Source of the DNA: Deltaproteobacteria bacterium
GTDB taxonomy: Bacteria > Myxococcota_A > Polyangia > HGW-17
Length of the DNA: 64,000 nucleotides
Direction of reading: 5' to 3'
Assembly (NCBI GenBank): GCA_016937155.1
Contig: JAFGWM010000066.1
Location: 1 to 64,000 of the forward strand
The notes beneath the pieces were generated by a model. That model was not told the DNA's origin. It was given only the letters and a program-made list of their open reading frames with translations, and did not search any database. Positions 53,465 through 62,656 of this stretch are shown here, piece after piece (position 1 is the stretch's first letter; each line of letters starts with the position of its first letter). A program made the position numbers and the translations under genes.

Positions 53465-55330
53465 ATGCCTACACCCATTAAACTCACTATTAAGTTTAAA
53501 GCGGATACACTTGGTGAATTTGTAGAAAAATACGGTACTTATGTTAGTCAGGGTGGTATTTTTGTCAGAACCCGGAAACCACTGGCTGTGGGGACTCTGC
53601 TTGATTTTGAATTTAAACTTCAAAATGGTGATGCCCTCCTTAAAGGTATGGGTACGGTTGTCTGGACCAGAGAGCATGATCCCGGGCGAAAAACTGCTCC
53701 AGCGGGCATGGGGTTAAGATACGATTCTCTTGACTCTGAAAGTCAGGGAATTCTTGAAAAAATACTTAGTATTAAAAGTGAAAATGCCAGCGATACAGAC
53801 AGTGTGATTGAAGAGAGTAAGGAAGTAGAGACAAGTCCAGGTAATCAGGAAGAAAAGACTCGTGTTGCCAGCGTAGATGTTCTGAAAAAGTTAAGAGGTA
53901 CTGATAGCTCAACTGAATCAGACTCTTCCGATGAAAAAGGACCAGCATCCGATATTTTCGATGATATGGATGATCTTCCTTCCAGTGATGGGAAGCAGGA
54001 AAAAGCAGAAACTGCGAAAGAATCAATACCGGATGAACCTGAAGATTCCGCAGAAAAACCTGCAAAGGATAGCCCTGTTCAGACAAGCTGGGATGATGAT
54101 GCTACACCGATTCCCAGTAAAATTCACCCTCTCATTTCTACTGATGATTCAATCCCACCGGAGGAAAAGGACGAAACTGAAGAAACTGAAGAACATAAGC
54201 AGGAAGAACAAAAAAATATCAGTGATATGGAAACTTCTCAACTTCCAGCAGATGATGATATTCCGGATCTTGACGAGGACGTGTCAAGTGCGTTTGATTC
54301 TTTGTCGGCACAGAGTGAAAATGAGAAAACTGCTGTTCCTGAAATTCCAGTTGACGTAAAGAAGGTATTTGATATTGAGGACGATAATAAGAAAATAATA
54401 ACTGAAGAGGTAGTTGAGGAAAAGAGTAGTGGTTCACTTACCATAATGCTGTTCTTTATTCTGGTTGTACTTGCTGCTTTTGCCCTCTATTATTTCCGGT
54501 TTATGCATAAAGATACTAATGAAAGCCAGACAAAAGTCAGTTCTGAAAAAAATCTAAAAAAGACTTCTGCTGACAGTATGAAGGTCAGCAGTATGAATTC
54601 TGAAATGAAGGTTGATACTGTAAATGGTTCCATGAAACCACCTCTGGATATGAAAAGTGGTGATGCCACCAGAGTGGAAGTGGTTGATATGAAAAGTAGT
54701 GATGCCACCAGAGTGGATGTGGTTGATATGAAAAGTGGTGATGCCACCAAAGTAGATGTGGTTGATATGAAATCTGGTGATGCCACAGAAATCAGGAAGA
54801 TTGGTATCGCAAAAGACGTCATGAAACCGGATACTGTTATGCCACCCAAGGAGGCAACTCCCGCAAATTGTGGTCCAAATCAGCACGAAGCACAGGTAAC
54901 AACAGTTCCTGAAGGTGCTGATGTTATGTTGAATCTTGAAAAAACAGGAAAGAAAACCCCTGTGAATATTTGTCTTGATAAAGGTAAAAGTTACAGTTTC
55001 AAAATAGAACTTGATGGTTATCTTGCTGTAAATTCATATCATCCGAGAGTTAAAGGTCCATTGAAAATTCATAAGCAGTTATCTCAGGTTCCAAGACAAC
55101 TGGTGATTCAATCCAGACCCAAGGGCGCTATGGTCTATATTGACGGGAAAAGAATGGGGCCAAGTACAATTGCCCAGAAATATCCTGTTCCTCAGGAACT
55201 ATGGAAAATAGAAATCAGAATGCGTGGATATGAGCCCTATAAAACTGTTGTAAAAAAAGATGATCCCAAGTGGATTAAAAAAGGTTATGCATATATTTTC
55301 AGTGTGTTTGCGATTCTCAAGGCTCAGTAA
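53465..55330 (+). CDS. PilZ-TM-PEGA protein
   Basis: 621 residues. The N-terminal 100 form a myxobacterial-type PilZ domain (TIGR02266-like): VSQGGIFVRTRKPL, GTVVWTRE, GMGLRYDSL. The RxxxR motif needed for c-di-GMP is not seen, so nucleotide binding is doubtful. An acidic, Ser-rich linker (about 110-320) leads to one membrane helix (about 325-345), a 13-residue repeat stretch (about 394-440, MKSGDATRVEVVD) and C-terminal PEGA-type beta domains (VTTVPEGADVMLN, VIQSRPKGAMVYIDGKRMG). PEGA domains are surface or periplasmic. It may pass a cytoplasmic signal to the envelope. It converges with pyk. Confidence 0.78.
   Translation: MPTPIKLTIKFKADTLGEFVEKYGTYVSQGGIFVRTRKPLAVGTLLDFEFKLQNGDALLKGMGTVVWTREHDPGRKTAPAGMGLRYDSLDSESQGILEKILSIKSENASDTDSVIEESKEVETSPGNQEEKTRVASVDVLKKLRGTDSSTESDSSDEKGPASDIFDDMDDLPSSDGKQEKAETAKESIPDEPEDSAEKPAKDSPVQTSWDDDATPIPSKIHPLISTDDSIPPEEKDETEETEEHKQEEQKNISDMETSQLPADDDIPDLDEDVSSAFDSLSAQSENEKTAVPEIPVDVKKVFDIEDDNKKIITEEVVEEKSSGSLTIMLFFILVVLAAFALYYFRFMHKDTNESQTKVSSEKNLKKTSADSMKVSSMNSEMKVDTVNGSMKPPLDMKSGDATRVEVVDMKSSDATRVDVVDMKSGDATKVDVVDMKSGDATEIRKIGIAKDVMKPDTVMPPKEATPANCGPNQHEAQVTTVPEGADVMLNLEKTGKKTPVNICLDKGKSYSFKIELDGYLAVNSYHPRVKGPLKIHKQLSQVPRQLVIQSRPKGAMVYIDGKRMGPSTIAQKYPVPQELWKIEIRMRGYEPYKTVVKKDDPKWIKKGYAYIFSVFAILKAQ
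54647..54790 (+). repeat. 39-bp tandem repeat, three full copies and a partial
   Basis: Units start at 54647, 54686 and 54725, each 39 bases and in frame, with a diverged partial from 54764. Each encodes a 13-residue unit centred on MKSGDATRV. Only a few positions differ between copies, so expansion is recent. The array lies just outside the membrane helix and acts as a spacer before the PEGA domains. Confidence 0.93.
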
Positions 55331-55374
55331 GTTCCCCACCAAGTATTATAATGTAAAATGTATTTAAATTACTA

Positions 55375-56769
55375 TCAGGTAACTGTGTGAAGTTTCAGCG
55401 TATTGGTTCTTCCGGGTTCATTTCCTTCATAACCGAAAGTAATTGCAATTGTGTCTCCTGAGGATACAAATCCTTTGTCAATAAGGAGTTTGTTCATCGA
55501 ATCAAGCATTTTACTGAGATTGGAGTTGTCTTCAAAATAAAGTGGAATAACACCCCAACTGATTGCAAGATGAGAGAGAATTTCAAGTCTTGATGTCAGT
55601 GCGACAACTGGAATATTATTCCGAAATCTTGAAATGAGTCTTGCTGTCTCTCCGGTCTGGCTGAATACGGCAATGAGTTTAATATTCATATGTTTGGCGA
55701 TATTGACAGCACTTGTCACGATTGCATCAGAGGCACTTGTGTAGGTATCGTTTTTTATTGATGCAATTTTGAAGTACGGATTATCCTCAACTTCACATAT
55801 TGTTTTACTCAGCATGGATACTGCTTCCACAGGATAGCTGCCACTTGCAGATTCAGCACTGAGCATAACAGCACTTGTTCCATCAAGAACAGCATTTGCC
55901 ACATCACTCACTTCCGCTCTCGTCGGCACAGAACTATGGATCATACTTTCAAACATCTGTGTTGCTGTAATCACAGGCTTTGCTTTCATTCTTGCTTTTT
56001 CAATGATCAGTTTCTGAATCACAGGTACATGTTCAGCACCAATTTCAACTCCAAGATCTCCTCGCGCAACCATTACACCGTCAGCTTCCTCGATGATTGC
56101 ATCAAGGTCTTCTACGGCCTGAGGTCTTTCAATTTTGGCAATGAGAGGAATGTGTTGTACATAACGCCTTGCATTGATTATATCGCCAACGTTTTGCACG
56201 AAGGACATGGCAAAAAAATCAAGGCCAAGATCAAGTCCAAAATAGATATCATCAATATCCTTTTCTGTAATTGTAGGAAGGTTAAGAAGTGTTCCTGGTA
56301 GATTTATTCCTTTTCTTGAAGTGAGAAGGCCACCCGTTAGAACACTGCATACTGCTCTTTCCAGATTAATATCAATTACTTTAAGACTGAAAGCACCATC
56401 ATTTAAAAGAACAATAGCATCTTTTTGGAGGTCATTAAAAAGAACTGCCTGATTGACTGGAATATCACCTGATTTTCCCTCAGGAAACAGTGTTACTTCA
56501 TGATCCTTTTTTAGGAGAAACCCATCACCTAGTTCTCCAACTCTAATTTTTGGACCACAAAGATCCCCAAGAACAGCTACACTGACACTTCTAAGTGCCG
56601 CCTGTTTTTTCACTTCATAAAACAGGTGTTCATGACTGTCATGAGTTCCATGACTGAAATTAATGCGTGCCACACTCATTCCAGAATCAATAAGTTTTCC
56701 TATCACATCAGGAGATGAACTGGCTGGACCCAGAGTTGCGACAATTTTTGTTTTTCCTTTAATTGCCAT
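55375..56769 (-). CDS. pyk: Pyruvate kinase
   Basis: 464 residues. KIVATLGPAS, SVARINFSHG, KIRVGEL, the catalytic lysine in IAKIERPQA, the metal site VARGDLGVEI and ITATQMFESM are all intact. It transfers phosphate from PEP to ADP. The K+-dependence residue and effector class were not assessed. The short C-terminal domain (AVFSQTGETARLISRFR) is regular. Preceded by GGGGGA at ATG 56769. It is the last gene of the minus-strand cluster, 33 bases after the FHA gene, so it may share that transcript. Confidence 0.97.
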   Translation of the reverse strand: MAIKGKTKIVATLGPASSSPDVIGKLIDSGMSVARINFSHGTHDSHEHLFYEVKKQAALRSVSVAVLGDLCGPKIRVGELGDGFLLKKDHEVTLFPEGKSGDIPVNQAVLFNDLQKDAIVLLNDGAFSLKVIDINLERAVCSVLTGGLLTSRKGINLPGTLLNLPTITEKDIDDIYFGLDLGLDFFAMSFVQNVGDIINARRYVQHIPLIAKIERPQAVEDLDAIIEEADGVMVARGDLGVEIGAEHVPVIQKLIIEKARMKAKPVITATQMFESMIHSSVPTRAEVSDVANAVLDGTSAVMLSAESASGSYPVEAVSMLSKTICEVEDNPYFKIASIKNDTYTSASDAIVTSAVNIAKHMNIKLIAVFSQTGETARLISRFRNNIPVVALTSRLEILSHLAISWGVIPLYFEDNSNLSKMLDSMNKLLIDKGFVSSGDTIAITFGYEGNEPGRTNTLKLHTVT

Positions 56770-56802
56770 TTTATTCCCCCATTTAGAAATACTAGAAAAA
56801 TA

Positions 56803-58548
56803 TCAGAGGTTTATTCCGTTTTTCTTGCAGAGTTTGAAAAGAAGTTTTTTCATTCCACCACTTGATCTGCCGTAGGCCCATTTTGACCAGCCTCTGCGCT
56901 TGTTTTTACACCCACAAAGTCCGACATATTTAACTGCAAGAGCACTTGGCTTTATCCTGTAAGCTTTTCGTGCCTTGGACACAACGGTGGGACAGTTTGA
57001 AGGATACGCTGCTTTTGCACTAGCCATCAGGCTTTCGTAGCTTTCGGCAGGTTTTGTGGTTTTCTCAACCTTCATTGAATTATTGGAAGAATTATCTGAT
57101 TTATCAGACGAGTTGTTTTTATCATCTTTAGCAACCGTAGTGGTTTTCATACTAATCTTGATGTCAGTTGAACCGGATTTACTGCATTTTGTACTATAAC
57201 TGCTCAAAGTTGATAGCTCAGCCTCGGTATATTCCATACTTTTCGCTTTCAAAAGAATTTTTTCAATAGAGCCACAAGCTTTATTTTTCAAAGCTTCTTT
57301 GGAACTGATAAGAGCCTGAGATAAAAACTCTGTTTTTGCTTTGGAAATCAGTTGAGCAGCAGATGATGAATAAACTGATTTTGGCGTAACCTTTTTTGCT
57401 TCAGTGTACACGCTGTCCCATGCTTTAATTTTTTGAAAACTGCGTGCAGTTTCAAGAGCCTTTTCATTTTTTGATTCTTCACCGATACTGGTGCGAATTT
57501 TCTTCAACTTTATTCTGTCATCATCTGAAATGCCTTCCCTTTTAAGGGCACTATCAACCTCGTTCAGAGCTGCAGCCCATTTCTTGTCCTTTGTATATTT
57601 ATCCAGATTCTTTTTCACATCGTTGTACACACTGACGGTGGATGAATTCTGCTGGGTATCAGATGAATCTTTTTTGGATGAACCAAGAAATTTTGAGCCA
57701 ACTACCACAAAAACAATACCAAATACAAGGACAAGCACCACAGCAATGATAATACTGTTATTTCTGCCTGATTTTTGGGAAACCGCAACTTCAGGAGTGA
57801 ATACATAATCTTCACCAGGTGCGACGAATCGGAATCGGACATGACCGAGATCTATAGTATCCCCTTTTCTAAGGGACATTTTGTCATACTGCTCACCGTT
57901 AATTCTCACTCCGTTGGCACTCTGCATATCAGTGATTGAATAATTGGAACCATCAAACTCAATCTGGGCATGATTTCTGGAAATGCTTTTATGATCGAGG
58001 GGTATATCGTTTTCAGGTGTTCTACCGATTACACTTGTTTTTCTGGTGATTTTGAATGAAGTTCCGGCAAAATTGCTGGTAATAACAACGAGTCCTGCTT
58101 GCTGATCTGCAGGAATCAGATCCGTGTCAGTTTCTTCAATCTCGGCAGGTTCAGTCTTCACGTCGGAAGATGGTACAGACAAGCCTTCAAAATCATTGAA
58201 ATCAACTTTTTCAACCGGAACGGTAGCCATTTCTTCAAAAGGATCGGTTTCAGCCTGTGCTTCGACTTTCAGCATAAGCATATAGTCGCCAATGTTTATA
58301 CGATCACCTTCGTTAACTAAACAGGGTTCGGAAATTTTCTTTCCGTTGTATTTCACACCATTATAACTTCCAAGATCCTCAAGATAAATCTGACCCTCTT
58401 TTTTAAATAATTTGGCATGACGCCTGCTGACATTTCTCTCTGTGAGACGAATCGTATTTCCTTCTTTTCTTCCGATAGTTATCTCGTCTCTGAGCAGCCT
58501 GACAACTTTGACCTGTTTATCGTCGTCTTCTATAATTAATTTCAGCAT
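56803..58548 (-). CDS. Double-FHA membrane protein
   Basis: 581 residues. Two FHA domains: about 15-90 (IGRKEGNTIRL, VSRRHAKL, GSYNGVKYNG) and about 160-235 (IGRTPENDIPL, ISRNHAQI, SANGVRING). Both keep the Gly-Arg, Ser-x-x-His and Asn-Gly residues that bind phosphothreonine. A membrane helix (about 265-288) and a largely helical, Lys/Ser-rich C-terminal region with no recognised domain follow. The FHA side is cytoplasmic, so it likely reads Ser/Thr-kinase signals and reports to the periplasm. No kinase gene is in the window. The start lacks a strong ribosome-binding site. Confidence 0.88.
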   Translation of the reverse strand: MLKLIIEDDDKQVKVVRLLRDEITIGRKEGNTIRLTERNVSRRHAKLFKKEGQIYLEDLGSYNGVKYNGKKISEPCLVNEGDRINIGDYMLMLKVEAQAETDPFEEMATVPVEKVDFNDFEGLSVPSSDVKTEPAEIEETDTDLIPADQQAGLVVITSNFAGTSFKITRKTSVIGRTPENDIPLDHKSISRNHAQIEFDGSNYSITDMQSANGVRINGEQYDKMSLRKGDTIDLGHVRFRFVAPGEDYVFTPEVAVSQKSGRNNSIIIAVVLVLVFGIVFVVVGSKFLGSSKKDSSDTQQNSSTVSVYNDVKKNLDKYTKDKKWAAALNEVDSALKREGISDDDRIKLKKIRTSIGEESKNEKALETARSFQKIKAWDSVYTEAKKVTPKSVYSSSAAQLISKAKTEFLSQALISSKEALKNKACGSIEKILLKAKSMEYTEAELSTLSSYSTKCSKSGSTDIKISMKTTTVAKDDKNNSSDKSDNSSNNSMKVEKTTKPAESYESLMASAKAAYPSNCPTVVSKARKAYRIKPSALAVKYVGLCGCKNKRRGWSKWAYGRSSGGMKKLLFKLCKKNGINL

Positions 58549-58612
58549 TAGTGTAACTGGCCTCTTTCATATAAAAACACGTTCTACAGATTATTTACTA
58601 TGGAGTTAAACG

Positions 58613-59977
58613 TCAAGGAATTTCCTGTTTTTTTTCAAAAGACGGTTCCAGTTCCGATGGTAGTATAATTCCACCTGAAATACAGGCAGCTTTAATCAGA
58701 CATGAATACACAAGTGCAACTGAGGGATCATAATTATTTAAAGCATGTAGGTGCTTTTTTATAGTACTAAAATCTTTTCGGATTAATGGTCCACTGATTA
58801 CAGATTCAGCAGAATTGAACAAATTTACGAAGTACTCCTTGTCATCAATTTGAGACAGGCTGCACATCAGGTCTGTTAAAATATCAATCGAAACCCCAGA
58901 TAGTTGGGATAAAATATCCATTGATTTTCTGAATACCGGTTTGGAGAGATTAGCCACTGCATTGCATGCACTATGATAGAGACTATAGTCAGGTTCACTT
59001 TCCAGAAAAACTATTGAGAATCCTGAGTGTTTAAGAAAATTAATCTCTGTTTCTGAAGCAAAATGGGAATGAAATACCCACTTGACTTTTGAAAGATCCG
59101 TATCATGGGAATGAACAGGAGCTGCAGGATGAAAAAGGCACCCTCTTGCATCCCGAGAAGTTTTTTCATACCATGGGACTGCACCGGAAACTGATAAAAC
59201 AAGGGCATGAGTATCCTCAATAGCAACTGTAATATTGTCAGGTGTACAGAGAAAAATGTAATCCACGTTTTTAATGTCCACGTTCATGATGCTATTTGAC
59301 TGTTGAATGTAATCTTCTGAACTGTGATGAGGAGTCAGAATCCAGTCAACTCTGATGTGAGAACCTTCAAGAAAGTGGCAGATTGATTCTCCAACTCTGC
59401 CAAAACCAATGATCCCTGCTGTTTTTTCAGACTGAATTTTATAAAGCGAATGTTTAAGAATGAGGCTTTTAACATCAGGGGCAATGAAATCTCCGGGGCT
59501 TTGTCCTCTGGAAATCATCCGGCGAATATAGCTGGAGCTTATTTGGGGTAGAGATATACCATCTTCACTACTGCTGATTAATCCTCTTTTTATTTCACGA
59601 ATCTGCCACCTGGATTTTAAGTCTGAATATCTGTACCAGTTTTCAAATGAATATGAATTATCACTTCCTATATAGAGAACAATATTATAATCAGGATAGA
59701 TGCTTTGAATTTTATCCAAAGTGTCATATGTGTATCCACTTAATTCAGTTGAATTTTCTATATCAGAAATTTCAACATTTCGAAAAAAAGAAAATGCTTT
59801 TCGGCACATTTCCATTCGAATTGAAAAATCAGTCATTTGCTTATGATAAGGATGGTTGGCTGATGGTACAACCAGCAGTTTATCTATTCCGTCTGTGAGG
59901 GCTACAGAAATAATGAAGGAATGGGCAATATGTGGTGGGTCAAAGGCGCCTCCAAAGACTCCAATAGTTTTTTTCAT
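58613..59977 (-). CDS. nadD: NadD-DUF2520 fusion: nicotinate-nucleotide adenylyltransferase plus Rossmann/DUF2520
   Basis: 454 residues, over twice the usual NadD length (about 200). Residues 1-180 are a complete NadD: GGAFDPPHIAH (9-19), VPSANHPYHK and ISSSYIRRMI near 146-155. It makes deamido-NAD from nicotinate mononucleotide and ATP. Residues 187-440 are a Rossmann domain with GFGRVGESI, then the DUF2520 pattern (VLSVSGAVPWYE, LFHPAAP, DYSLYHSACNAVANL, GPLIRKDFSTIKKHL). DUF2520 proteins are uncharacterised dehydrogenase-like enzymes, in some genomes next to pantothenate genes. Joining them may couple NAD synthesis to an NAD(P)-dependent step. The start overlaps the permease stop by four bases. 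Confidence 0.88.
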   Translation of the reverse strand: MKKTIGVFGGAFDPPHIAHSFIISVALTDGIDKLLVVPSANHPYHKQMTDFSIRMEMCRKAFSFFRNVEISDIENSTELSGYTYDTLDKIQSIYPDYNIVLYIGSDNSYSFENWYRYSDLKSRWQIREIKRGLISSSEDGISLPQISSSYIRRMISRGQSPGDFIAPDVKSLILKHSLYKIQSEKTAGIIGFGRVGESICHFLEGSHIRVDWILTPHHSSEDYIQQSNSIMNVDIKNVDYIFLCTPDNITVAIEDTHALVLSVSGAVPWYEKTSRDARGCLFHPAAPVHSHDTDLSKVKWVFHSHFASETEINFLKHSGFSIVFLESEPDYSLYHSACNAVANLSKPVFRKSMDILSQLSGVSIDILTDLMCSLSQIDDKEYFVNLFNSAESVISGPLIRKDFSTIKKHLHALNNYDPSVALVYSCLIKAACISGGIILPSELEPSFEKKQEIP

Positions 59978-61503
59978 GTTTTTCTCCTGGCCAGTCCTCC
60001 TGCAGGATCACTTTTTGCCGCTTTAAGAGCTGGAAAAAGAGTGGCTGCAATGCACAAAACAAAAGTAGTCAGAGAGATCATAACAAAACTTTCAATACTG
60101 ATATTCACAGGAAGTTTGCTTATAATATATACTTCCGGGTCAAGAGGAAAAGAATACTCTTTAAGAAGAAAACTGATAAGTGTTCCAAGGGTCTGCCCTG
60201 CAATAAGGCCAATGATTCCAATTATCATACCACTGGTCACAAAAATCATTGCAATGCTGGAGTCTGAAGCCCCAATGGCTTTCAGAATAGCAATTTCTTT
60301 TCTCTTATCAAGAACGAGCATATAAAGAGCACTGAGAACTCCGAAGGAAGAAACAGTGATGAGAAAAAACAATAAGACCCAGATAACAGTTCTGTGGAAC
60401 TGAAGATTCTGAAAGACCTGTGGATTAAGCTCACTCCAGGTTACAACCCTTAGACTTACACCATTTTGCTGTAATGCAGACTTTAGTCTGGCACTGACAG
60501 CATCCGCCTGATCCATATTTTTGAGTCTCATTTCTATTCCAAAAACTGTAGGTTTATCGTTCTCACCAGTGGGATTAAAAAACCTGGTAACATGAATATG
60601 AGTATAGGCCAGTTTCTGATCATATTCTTCAAACCCCGCAAAGAATATTCCGGTTACACAAAATTCAAAGTTCTTAACCGGGACAGTTTTTGTTGAAGAA
60701 CCAAGAGTTCCGGAAAAACCAAGGAAAGGGCTTACTAAAGTTACTGCATCTCCTATTTTAATATTCAATCGATCCGCAAGGGCTTTACCCAGAATTATGG
60801 ATGGCCACGGAGCCTTCTGGGATCTGCATAGTTCATTCCCAAGGGGTTTGGTCCCGTTTTGTTGAATACTGTCAAGGGTATCCTCAGAATCATCAAAATC
60901 GCTGGGTTCATCAGTATCGGGAGAGTAGTCCTTGTTAAGGTTCAGTGATTCTATGGAACCTGATTTCAGATGTTTTGGCAAATCCAGTACTTTTTTTGAA
61001 ATATCAGGTGATATTCCTTTTATCAGTACTCCACTGTGCTTTCCATCTTTCATGATCAGCATTTCATTCAGGTTAAAGGGAGCTGCTTCAATTACATCCG
61101 GATCTTTCCTGGATATTTCCAGGGGAAGCTCAAAGTTCGAAAATGGACTGGAATGAGGCATAAGCAAAATATGTCCATTTACCCCAAGAATTTTTTCCTT
61201 GAACTCCCGTTGAAATCCGGATGATACAGACCAGACGATACTTATCACTGCGGTGCCCAAGAGAACACTCGTAATTGATATTGTGGTGAAAACATTAAAA
61301 AATATCAGTAATCCTGTGGTTAAAAAAGTAAGTAACCCGACACTGGTGAGAATAATCGCAGGAAACTGTAGAAACTTAATATCAAATATAAAAACACTGA
61401 TCCCAAGAAGAACAAGGGTTATGCTGAATAAAAAAATCTTAAGTATACTTTTACTTTTTCCTGGGGAATACAGATATTTCCAGCTGGTGAAAATCTCGAA
61501 CAT
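59974..61503 (-). CDS. LolC/LolE-like lipoprotein-release permease
   Basis: 509 residues, about 100 longer than LolC/LolE. The extra is an N-terminal pair of membrane helices (about 22-60) before the usual first helix. A periplasmic MacB-type domain (about 95-350, with EAAPFNLNEMLIMKDGKHSG) follows, and then three FtsX-type helices with the DKRKEIAILKAIGASDSSI motif, which couples to the ATPase. Lol permeases extract lipoproteins for export to the outer membrane. No LolD ATPase is nearby. The start overlaps the stop of the signal peptidase-like gene (TAATG), and its own stop overlaps nadD (ATGA). Confidence 0.85.
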   Translation of the reverse strand: MFEIFTSWKYLYSPGKSKSILKIFLFSITLVLLGISVFIFDIKFLQFPAIILTSVGLLTFLTTGLLIFFNVFTTISITSVLLGTAVISIVWSVSSGFQREFKEKILGVNGHILLMPHSSPFSNFELPLEISRKDPDVIEAAPFNLNEMLIMKDGKHSGVLIKGISPDISKKVLDLPKHLKSGSIESLNLNKDYSPDTDEPSDFDDSEDTLDSIQQNGTKPLGNELCRSQKAPWPSIILGKALADRLNIKIGDAVTLVSPFLGFSGTLGSSTKTVPVKNFEFCVTGIFFAGFEEYDQKLAYTHIHVTRFFNPTGENDKPTVFGIEMRLKNMDQADAVSARLKSALQQNGVSLRVVTWSELNPQVFQNLQFHRTVIWVLLFFLITVSSFGVLSALYMLVLDKRKEIAILKAIGASDSSIAMIFVTSGMIIGIIGLIAGQTLGTLISFLLKEYSFPLDPEVYIISKLPVNISIESFVMISLTTFVLCIAATLFPALKAAKSDPAGGLARRKT

Positions 61504-62609
61504 TATTTAGTCTTTCCGGATAAATCGCTTCCAATTCTGTGCCATCTGATACCTTCATTTTTCCATGATGACCAGAGAATGCTGATAGGGCTGCCAAGGA
61601 TATCTGAAATATCATTCAATTTCCAGCCATCCTTCATATAGTTCTTTAAGGTGTACTCTGTCCTGATATCAGGAATCAGAAGATATTTGGTTCCCGTATC
61701 TAGGGTAATTTTTTCTATGCTTCCGAGTCTGGAGTTACCGCTTTTATAGGCGGTGCGGTATCTCAATTCAGGAGATATTGTCTCTTCAACATAATAGCAT
61801 CTGGTATATTTCCCATCGGAGTCAAAAAAAACACAGGGTTCATTTGAACGTATCATACTTATTTTTATGTTTTTATTTCCAGTTTGGATGGCGAATTCCA
61901 TTTCGCCTCTTGCATTAAACTGAATTGTAACTTTTTCATCCGGAAGAGCAATGACCCGTGAGAACACTTTTTTATTACCATCTCTGAATGCCACTATATC
62001 TCCTCTTTTAATTTTATTTCTGGAAAACAGTGTGGAAATTCCAAATCTGCTTCTGTTAAGAACGACTATGGTGTCACCAGGTTCTATATTGCTGATTACA
62101 GATGGAATCTGGGCTCTTATGAATGAAAATTTGTATGCAAAAATTCCAAATGTAAATAATGAAGTTGTAGTGAAAATGAGGAACCATTTTCTAACAAGGG
62201 GTTTTCTTGCTTTTTTACCCCCCAAAAACCAGCTGTCAATAATGCAGATAAGTTTAACGGGGATGCCCAGCAAAAACAGAGGAGAATTAAATGAAGGTAT
62301 CAGTCCCAGTCCGATAATTGGTGCACTGACGATAAGTGGGCCTGTAAAAAGTCCGGTTACGGCAGCTAAATAAAAAAATCCCGGGGATTCGAGAATGATT
62401 GTGGCAACCATTGCGGCCACAGGCCCGAAAAGAAAGACGGCCCCCTTAACTCTGTGATGTCCTTGCCACTGTCCCCATCCACTGAAAAGAAACGATAATA
62501 ATGCCAGAATAAAGCGATGCTTCATATTTCCTCGATGATTAACCTGTTTTTCTACAGGCTTTCGAGATTCTTCCTCATTTCTTTCAATCCCTGTCAATGA
62601 GTTACTCAT
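61503..62609 (-). CDS. Degenerate signal peptidase I-like membrane protein
   Basis: 368 residues. After a cytoplasmic stretch of about 28 residues, four or five membrane helices (about 30-160) include GQWQGHHRVKGAVFLF, a TM2/DUF5683-like start. The C-terminal 200 residues follow the S26 signal peptidase fold: IEPGDTIVVLNRSRFG, RGDIVAFRDGN, VFSRVIALPDEKV and a late SPISILWSSW. But box B has no S-M-x-P-T core, and the general-base lysine of box D (IKRVIALPGD type) is Ser217. The GDNR box is also eroded (LIPDIRTEYT). It is probably not a peptidase, or uses other residues. It may bind signal sequences or regulate the permease encoded next. Confidence 0.72.
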   Translation of the reverse strand: MSNSLTGIERNEEESRKPVEKQVNHRGNMKHRFILALLSFLFSGWGQWQGHHRVKGAVFLFGPVAAMVATIILESPGFFYLAAVTGLFTGPLIVSAPIIGLGLIPSFNSPLFLLGIPVKLICIIDSWFLGGKKARKPLVRKWFLIFTTTSLFTFGIFAYKFSFIRAQIPSVISNIEPGDTIVVLNRSRFGISTLFSRNKIKRGDIVAFRDGNKKVFSRVIALPDEKVTIQFNARGEMEFAIQTGNKNIKISMIRSNEPCVFFDSDGKYTRCYYVEETISPELRYRTAYKSGNSRLGSIEKITLDTGTKYLLIPDIRTEYTLKNYMKDGWKLNDISDILGSPISILWSSWKNEGIRWHRIGSDLSGKTK

Positions 62610-62656
62610 TCACGCAACACCCCCGGAATATCATGCTGCAGTATATTGATATTTAT

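Noticed and set aside
54490-54886. Two minus-strand ORFs across the 39-bp repeats
   Set aside because: Same effect: repeat-driven open frames opposite a well-supported PilZ-PEGA gene.
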